Shown piece by piece: positions 59,283-64,000 of a stretch of DNA of 64,000 nt. Origin of the DNA: Rotaria sordida (Eukaryota > Rotifera > Eurotatoria > Philodinida > Philodinidae). Both the position numbers and the translations under genes were made by a program. The stretch is taken from contig CAJNOL010000083.1 of assembly GCA_905250125.1 (NCBI GenBank), positions 186,001 through 250,000 of the forward strand, written 5' to 3'. Under the pieces are notes generated by a model. That model saw nothing but the letters and a program-made list of their open reading frames with translations, had not been told where the DNA came from and did not search any database. The stretch's first letter is position 1. Each line of letters begins with the position of its first letter.

Positions 59283-61952
59283 GACGATGATGATGAAAAT
59301 GAATCAGATGAAGAAGATGAAAAAAAGCTTAAAAAAACAGTTGCAAAAATGGTTTCTGGAGGAAAATTAGTAAGTTTGAAAATATCATAATTGAAAGAAA
59401 AAATAAACTAAGTTTATTTCATCAGGATAAAGCTGCAGCAAAACCATTAGGTGGAAAAAATGTTGAAGAAGATGATGATGATGATGATGATGAAGATGAT
59501 GATGATGATGATGAAGACGATGATGATGTAAATAATTAATCTTTGTTTTATAAAATAAACATAGAATTTTCTTTCCAATAGGATGATGAAGATGAAGAAG
59601 AAGAAAAACCATCTAAAAAAACTCCGCCTACATCAGCCAAACAAGCAACACCAACTGTTGGTCAAAATAAAAATAAAGGCAAAACAGAATTAACAAAACC
59701 AACTGTTATCGATAATTCATCTCAAAAAAAGACTAAACCTACAGCTCAAACAATTTCAAATAAATCAACATCAGCTGAAACTCAAAAACGTACAATTGAT
59801 GTTGTTGATAAATCAGGTATAATTATTTTTTTATTGTATTAAATATAAAAAAGAAAATCTATTTATTTTCTTCTAAGGTCCTCAAGCGAAAAAACTTAAG
59901 AATGAAACTCCAGTTACTGGTAAAAATGTTCCAGCAGGAAATAAGAATGTTTTGAAAGGAAAAGGAAAACAAGATGATGATGAAGATGAAGATGACGACG
60001 ACGAAGATGATGATGATGAAGTAAGGATTCTATACGAAAGAAAGTTTTAGATGTGCAGAGTCGAGCCCAAAATTTTCCTATCCTACAGATCTAGATTTTC
60101 GATTTTTCTTTTTAGCTTGATTTCGGTGAAGATAGTGATGATGATGATGATGATGATGACGATGATGATGATGAAGAAGATGAAACACCTAAAAAATCTA
60201 TCGGAAAATCACCTGTAACTGGAAAACAAGTAAGTTTAATTAATCTCTATTTTACAAGTCAAATGATCTAAACCTTTAGACTAAACCTGTTGCCAAACCG
60301 TCAATTGCTGAAGACGATGATGAATCCGTAAGTATAATAAATTGCACTCTTAATTTCATTATGATCGCTGTTTCTCTTTTCAGGATGATGATGACGATGA
60401 TGATGATGATGAAGAAGAAGACCAAAAACCTACAAAAGCGGCAGCGAAACCAACACCAGCTTTGAAACAAGTAAGTAGAAGTAAATAAGTTCTTCTCCAA
60501 ATAATCATTTCAAAATTTTCAGACTAAGCCTATTGCCAAACCATCAATGGCTGAAGACGATGATGAATCCGTAAGTATAACAAATCACACACTTGATTTC
60601 ATTATGATCGCTATTCTCTTTTCAGGATGATGATGATGAGGATGACGATGATGATGATGATGATGAAGAAGACCAAAAACCTACAAAAACGGCAACCAAA
60701 TCAACACCCGTTTCGAAACAAGTAAGTAGAAGTAAATAAATTCTTCTTTAAATAATCACTTGAAAATTTTCAGACTAAACCTACTGCCAAACCATCGACT
60801 GCTGAAGATGATGTAAGTTTGTAATTTTCTTTTTTTTTTATCTAATACTTTTTTTTTCCTATATATCTTCAATAACAGGATGATGACGAAGACGTAAGTT
60901 AATAAAAAAATCACTTTTGAAAAAAACAAAAATAATAATCATAAATTTTCTTTAGGATGATGACGATGAAGACGACGACGATGATGATGAAGAATCTACA
61001 CCTGCAGCACCACTCAAATCTGCTTTAAAAAAACCATCATCAACTCCAACTTCAACTCCATCAAAACAAAAACCATCATCGACTCCAACTAAATCAGAAA
61101 CTAAACCAAAACAAGAAACATTAATATCAAATGCTAATAAACCACTTAATAAAACACAATTATTTATTAATTCAATAAAAGAAAGTGTTAGTGTATCTGA
61201 TATGAAAGAACTTTATCCAAAAGCAAAATCAATTAAAATGCAAAAACGTAAAGTTGGTCCAAATCGTAAAGTTATTCAGTATGTATAATATCTTTTTCTT
61301 TTTTTTTTTGTAAATAAATTTTATTTTTGTTTTTAGATTTGCTTTTGTTTCATTTGATAATGAAGCTGATTGTACTGCAGCATTAAATGCTCATACACAA
61401 ATTGGTGGTGAAAAAGTTAATGTTTCTTATGCATTTGCACCAGTTGGTAAACAACAAACAAAAACAAATGATGAATCAAATAAAAAACAAGAAAAAAATG
61501 AGAAAAAACAAGAACAAAAATCAACAAATGGAAATAATAAACAAGAAAAAAATGAGAAAAAACAAACACCATCAAATGAGAATACAAATAAAAAAGAAAA
61601 ATCTAAAAGTGGTTTGTAGAACAAAAAAAAAAAATTTGAATGTTGTATTTTTTTTTAATAAATTTTTATTTTAGAAAAACAACTTTCAACAAATGCAATC
61701 TATGTTGGTCAATTACCAGAACATGTTGTTGAAGATGATATAAAAAAACTTTTTCCAAAAGCAACTAAAATTGAATTACATTCAGCTAAAGCAAAAAATA
61801 AAGGTGTGCGACCTGGTTTTGCATTTATTACATTTTCTGATGATAATTCAGCTGCTGCTGCTATTAAACTTGGACCAACATTAACACTTAAAAATACACA
61901 ATTAAAAGTTGCTTATCAAACTAAACGAGCAACACCAACAGCTACTGAATAA
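58160..61952 (+). CDS. Nucleolin-like RNA-binding protein with N-terminal GAR, acidic tracts and three RRMs
   Basis: Nineteen exons keep one frame of 899 aa: 58160-58247, 58304-58555, 58613-58742, 58809-58957, 59025-59164, 59232-59369, 59426-59527, 59582-59816, 59878-60020, 60116-60229, 60280-60327, 60384-60470, 60523-60570, 60626-60721, 60774-60812, 60879-60893, 60956-61278, 61337-61611 and 61675-61952. Order: a Gly/Arg-rich region (1-113) with four DRGRGG/S-FGQ-type decapeptides; RRM1 (about 119-195, IYVGQL and GHAFITF); a long region of Asp/Glu runs alternating with Lys/Pro/Thr-rich linkers; RRM2 (about 640-720, QLFINSI and QFAFVSF); and RRM3 (about 810-890, IYVGQL and GFAFITF), closely similar to RRM1. 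Acidic tracts plus RRMs plus GAR suggest a nucleolar rRNA-processing role as for nucleolin, but nucleolin has its GAR at the C-terminus. Exon 16 is a 15-bp microexon. One gene is favoured because every junction stays in phase. Confidence 0.85.
58381..58510 (+). repeat. 30-bp coding minisatellite in the GAR region
   Basis: Four tandem copies of a 30-bp unit beginning GATCGAGGACGAGGCGGTGG start at 58381, 58411, 58441 and 58471, with a partial fifth at 58501. Each encodes one DRGRG-containing decapeptide; copies differ by one or two bases (GGTGG, GGTAG, AGTAG). Confidence 0.9.
60280..60773 (+). repeat. Tandem duplication of an exon pair plus introns
   Basis: The unit starting at 60280 (exons of 48 and 87 bp) is repeated from 60523 (exons of 48 and 96 bp), including intron sequence: both copies have GAATCCGTAAGTATAA, ATTATGATCGCT, TTTTCAGGATGATGATG and GTAAGTAGAAGTAAATAA. 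A third partial copy starts at 60774 (ACTAAACCTACTGCCAAACC). Confidence 0.9.
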
Positions 61953-64000
61953 GAAGAATAATAAAACAAGAAAATGAAGAACTTACAGCGTTTTTTTTGC
62001 TTTTCTCTCTTTTTTTGAGTATCGAATGTTTTTTTTTGTCTTGTTATAGTTAAATACTACATGATTGTTATCCGTTTGTTTTTTTATCTTCAATTATTGG
62101 AGATAAATACGCATGTAGACATTAACATTTTGTTTTGTGTTTTGTGTTTATTCAACTATGCTCGCCGTGTTCTTTTTTTATCTTCTATATTGAAGATAGT
62201 TCATTCATAATGAAACATAAAAACAAAAAAAAAAAGAATTTTGAAAGTAAACATAAGAAGATAATGTTTATTGTTAAGCAATTCGAAATGGGTATGGATG
62301 TGGGTTTGTGTCTTCTCTAAGCATGTATCCATATTCAACAACAGAACTTCATTATTTCAAACTGATCTCATTAATTAAGAATTATATCAATGAACTGTTG
62401 CATCACAAATATAGAAGGATGTCTGTCTTTGACAACTAAAATGAAAAGTGATCCGATGAACCGTTTAGTTTAATAAGAGATTGAAAAGAAACTAAAATCA
62501 ACCTAAACTCATTTGGTTTGGCTTTTTTGATTAGCTGTAGTATGTAGTCCAACAACGTTGTATAAATCCCTCTTTTGACATTCTTTAGTGTCATTTTCCT
62601 ACTCGAATTTTCTACCGACGGAAATATGTTTTATATCACTTATGGAATTCCATCACTTGAATTTTGACAAATTGTTGAATTTTCAGCCGTTACTTTTGAC
62701 AATAAAAGAATTATGGAAATTTCGATAGAAAATTGGACAAATTATCGAAATTATAGTTCCACCGATATTTTTGTTTCATCCCATTGTGACTCATCGATTA
62801 ACTGAAATTTCTATGGACATTGAACGAAAGTGCCAAAGTTCAGCTGGCGATATTTCACACAATTCATGCCTAGTCTGCTCTTCATTTTCATCCACACCTA
62901 TACCCCTTACCTTCATCTTTTTGCATGTGCTTAACTTTTCGGTACTAAGCTCGCCTCATGCTTATCATTCACCGATCTCTTCAGACAAGACCCAAAATTG
63001 CAAAGTACCCTGCGGGTTAAACTAGCCGATTAATATTTCTGATTTTCTGAATACGTTTAATTTAATTCCAGAAAGATAAGATAATAACAAGTTGTTGCAC
63101 GAAATAACGAATTAAAACAGAGAAACAATAATCATGAATATTTTTTTATACAAAAAAGTCTTGAATTAATGCAATTTTTTTTGATCATACCAGTACTGTT
63201 TCGCATAATCAAAAGTATGTAATTATGATAGCAAAAACAACATATGATTAAGCATACAACGACTAGATAAAAGAAAATGTAGGGAAGACAAGGACATTTA
63301 CATTCGACATCGACACTCAACTTTTGCAATGGCACGAACGAAAAATTTACTATCCAATTCTTTTGAATCTGAACAAGTTCCTCTGTCAGTCAATATAAGT
63401 CCTACAAACAAGGGAAAACAGCTGATTCTGTGGCTCTAGAATCAATGGAATCACTTGGAATCACAGTTTCTGCTGTTTCCCTCTTGCCTACAAAACTAAA
63501 TTGATGTTCACTTTAGGCATTGGTTGCTAAAACAGAATGAATTTGTCAAAGTACTCTCGAATAATAAGGCGATATACACACAGTTAATTTTCAAAATGTA
63601 AGAACCAGGCCAACAGCTTTGATCTGGCAGCTCTGGTTTGTACAAAGAGAATAAGTTAATTACAATCGAAATAAATCTCATTTGCAAAAATAATCAGTAT
63701 GTAATCAGCGTTATACTGAATTGTTTCATTCAATCAAAAGCTTTGATCTTTTCTGAGTTTTTATTACTGCAATATCAAGTAGAAACAATTTGATATTTAG
63801 CACTGGTAATCATTGCAAAGCGTTAAGCATAATATAAAGGACTTCAAGCCGTTAGAAACTGCCGGAAGCAATCAGAAATCACCAATAATAAATGATGTCT
63901 AAGTTTCTAATGATTTTGGTTAAATAGATACGAATTGTGCATTGTGTCAAGTTAACAATTGTATTGATTTTTAAAAAGCAGCTGCCGGATATTTTTTGAC
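61953..64000. other. Right-hand spacer, no gene recognised
   Basis: 3' UTR of the nucleolin-like gene, then AT-rich sequence. ORFs at 62135-62320, 62771-63025 and 63132-63335 have no recognisable features. The stretch 62580-62900 is less AT-rich and may be an old repeat, but I could not define ends. Confidence 0.4.

Noticed and set aside
59017..59612. Ser-rich and His-rich minus-strand ORFs
   Set aside because: Antisense of GAT/GAC repeats coding the acidic tracts.
1..64000. CRISPR arrays, operons, Shine-Dalgarno sites, rRNA and tRNA genes
   Set aside because: The repeats found are palindromes or microsatellites, not spaced direct repeats. The genes are intron-containing eukaryotic genes. 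No tRNA cloverleaf or rRNA core was recognised by eye; a tRNAscan-SE/Infernal run would settle this.

Overview
The window looks like nuclear DNA from a small-genome invertebrate animal, most likely a bdelloid rotifer (Adineta/Rotaria type). The evidence is an AT-rich sequence, many introns of about 50-60 bp with GT..AG ends, and animal-specific genes: a TRPC channel, Shaker-type Kv channels, RAP1GDS1, SREK1, HROB and a Ly6/uPAR-like surface protein. An ADP-ribosyltransferase fragment and AG acceptors close to several start codons (bdelloids trans-splice a spliced leader) also fit. The taxon is an inference; no marker gene such as rRNA is present.

Layout from left to right. Bases 52-526 (-) hold the 5' part of a multi-membrane-span gene cut by the window edge. 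Bases 2471-10979 (-) hold a complete 13-exon TRPC channel of about 1102 aa, with two introns swollen by long palindromic elements. A mariner-like remnant lies at 15.3-15.7 kb. Bases 16508-17534 (+) hold a full-length paralogue of the first gene with matching exon structure, followed by a small membrane ORF (18063) and an HROB homologue (18447-21112, +). A Shaker-type Kv channel is at 22791-25020 (-). About 26-30.5 kb is a decayed LINE on the minus strand with a TIR element inserted in its ORF1. A Ly6-like gene (32733-33638, +), an RBBP9-like hydrolase (36365-37018, -), an 86-bp piggyBac-like MITE (38.1 kb) and an ADP-ribosyltransferase fragment (39855-40304, -) follow. RAP1GDS1 (42440-45174, -; 13 exons, 611 aa) and SREK1 (46819-49444, +; 7 exons, 382 aa) are divergently arranged. 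After decayed coding remnants and a 10-N gap comes a second Kv channel (53068-56414, +). The window closes with a 19-exon nucleolin-like RNA-binding gene (58160-61952, +; 899 aa) and 2 kb with no recognised gene.

The genes do not form an operon or pathway. They group into membrane excitability (TRPC, two Kv), RNA processing (SREK1, nucleolin-like), small-GTPase regulation (RAP1GDS1) and DNA repair (HROB). The most interesting material is: (a) two Kv paralogues sharing unusual filter, S6 and S4 residues; (b) a nucleolin-like protein with its domains in reversed order and tandemly duplicated exons; (c) two structurally matched copies of an unrecognised multi-span gene 16 kb apart in opposite orientation; and (d) an unusual density of long imperfect palindromes, several inside introns of conserved genes. 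Exon models were built by hand from frame, phase and splice consensus; every model given as complete keeps an open frame through all junctions.
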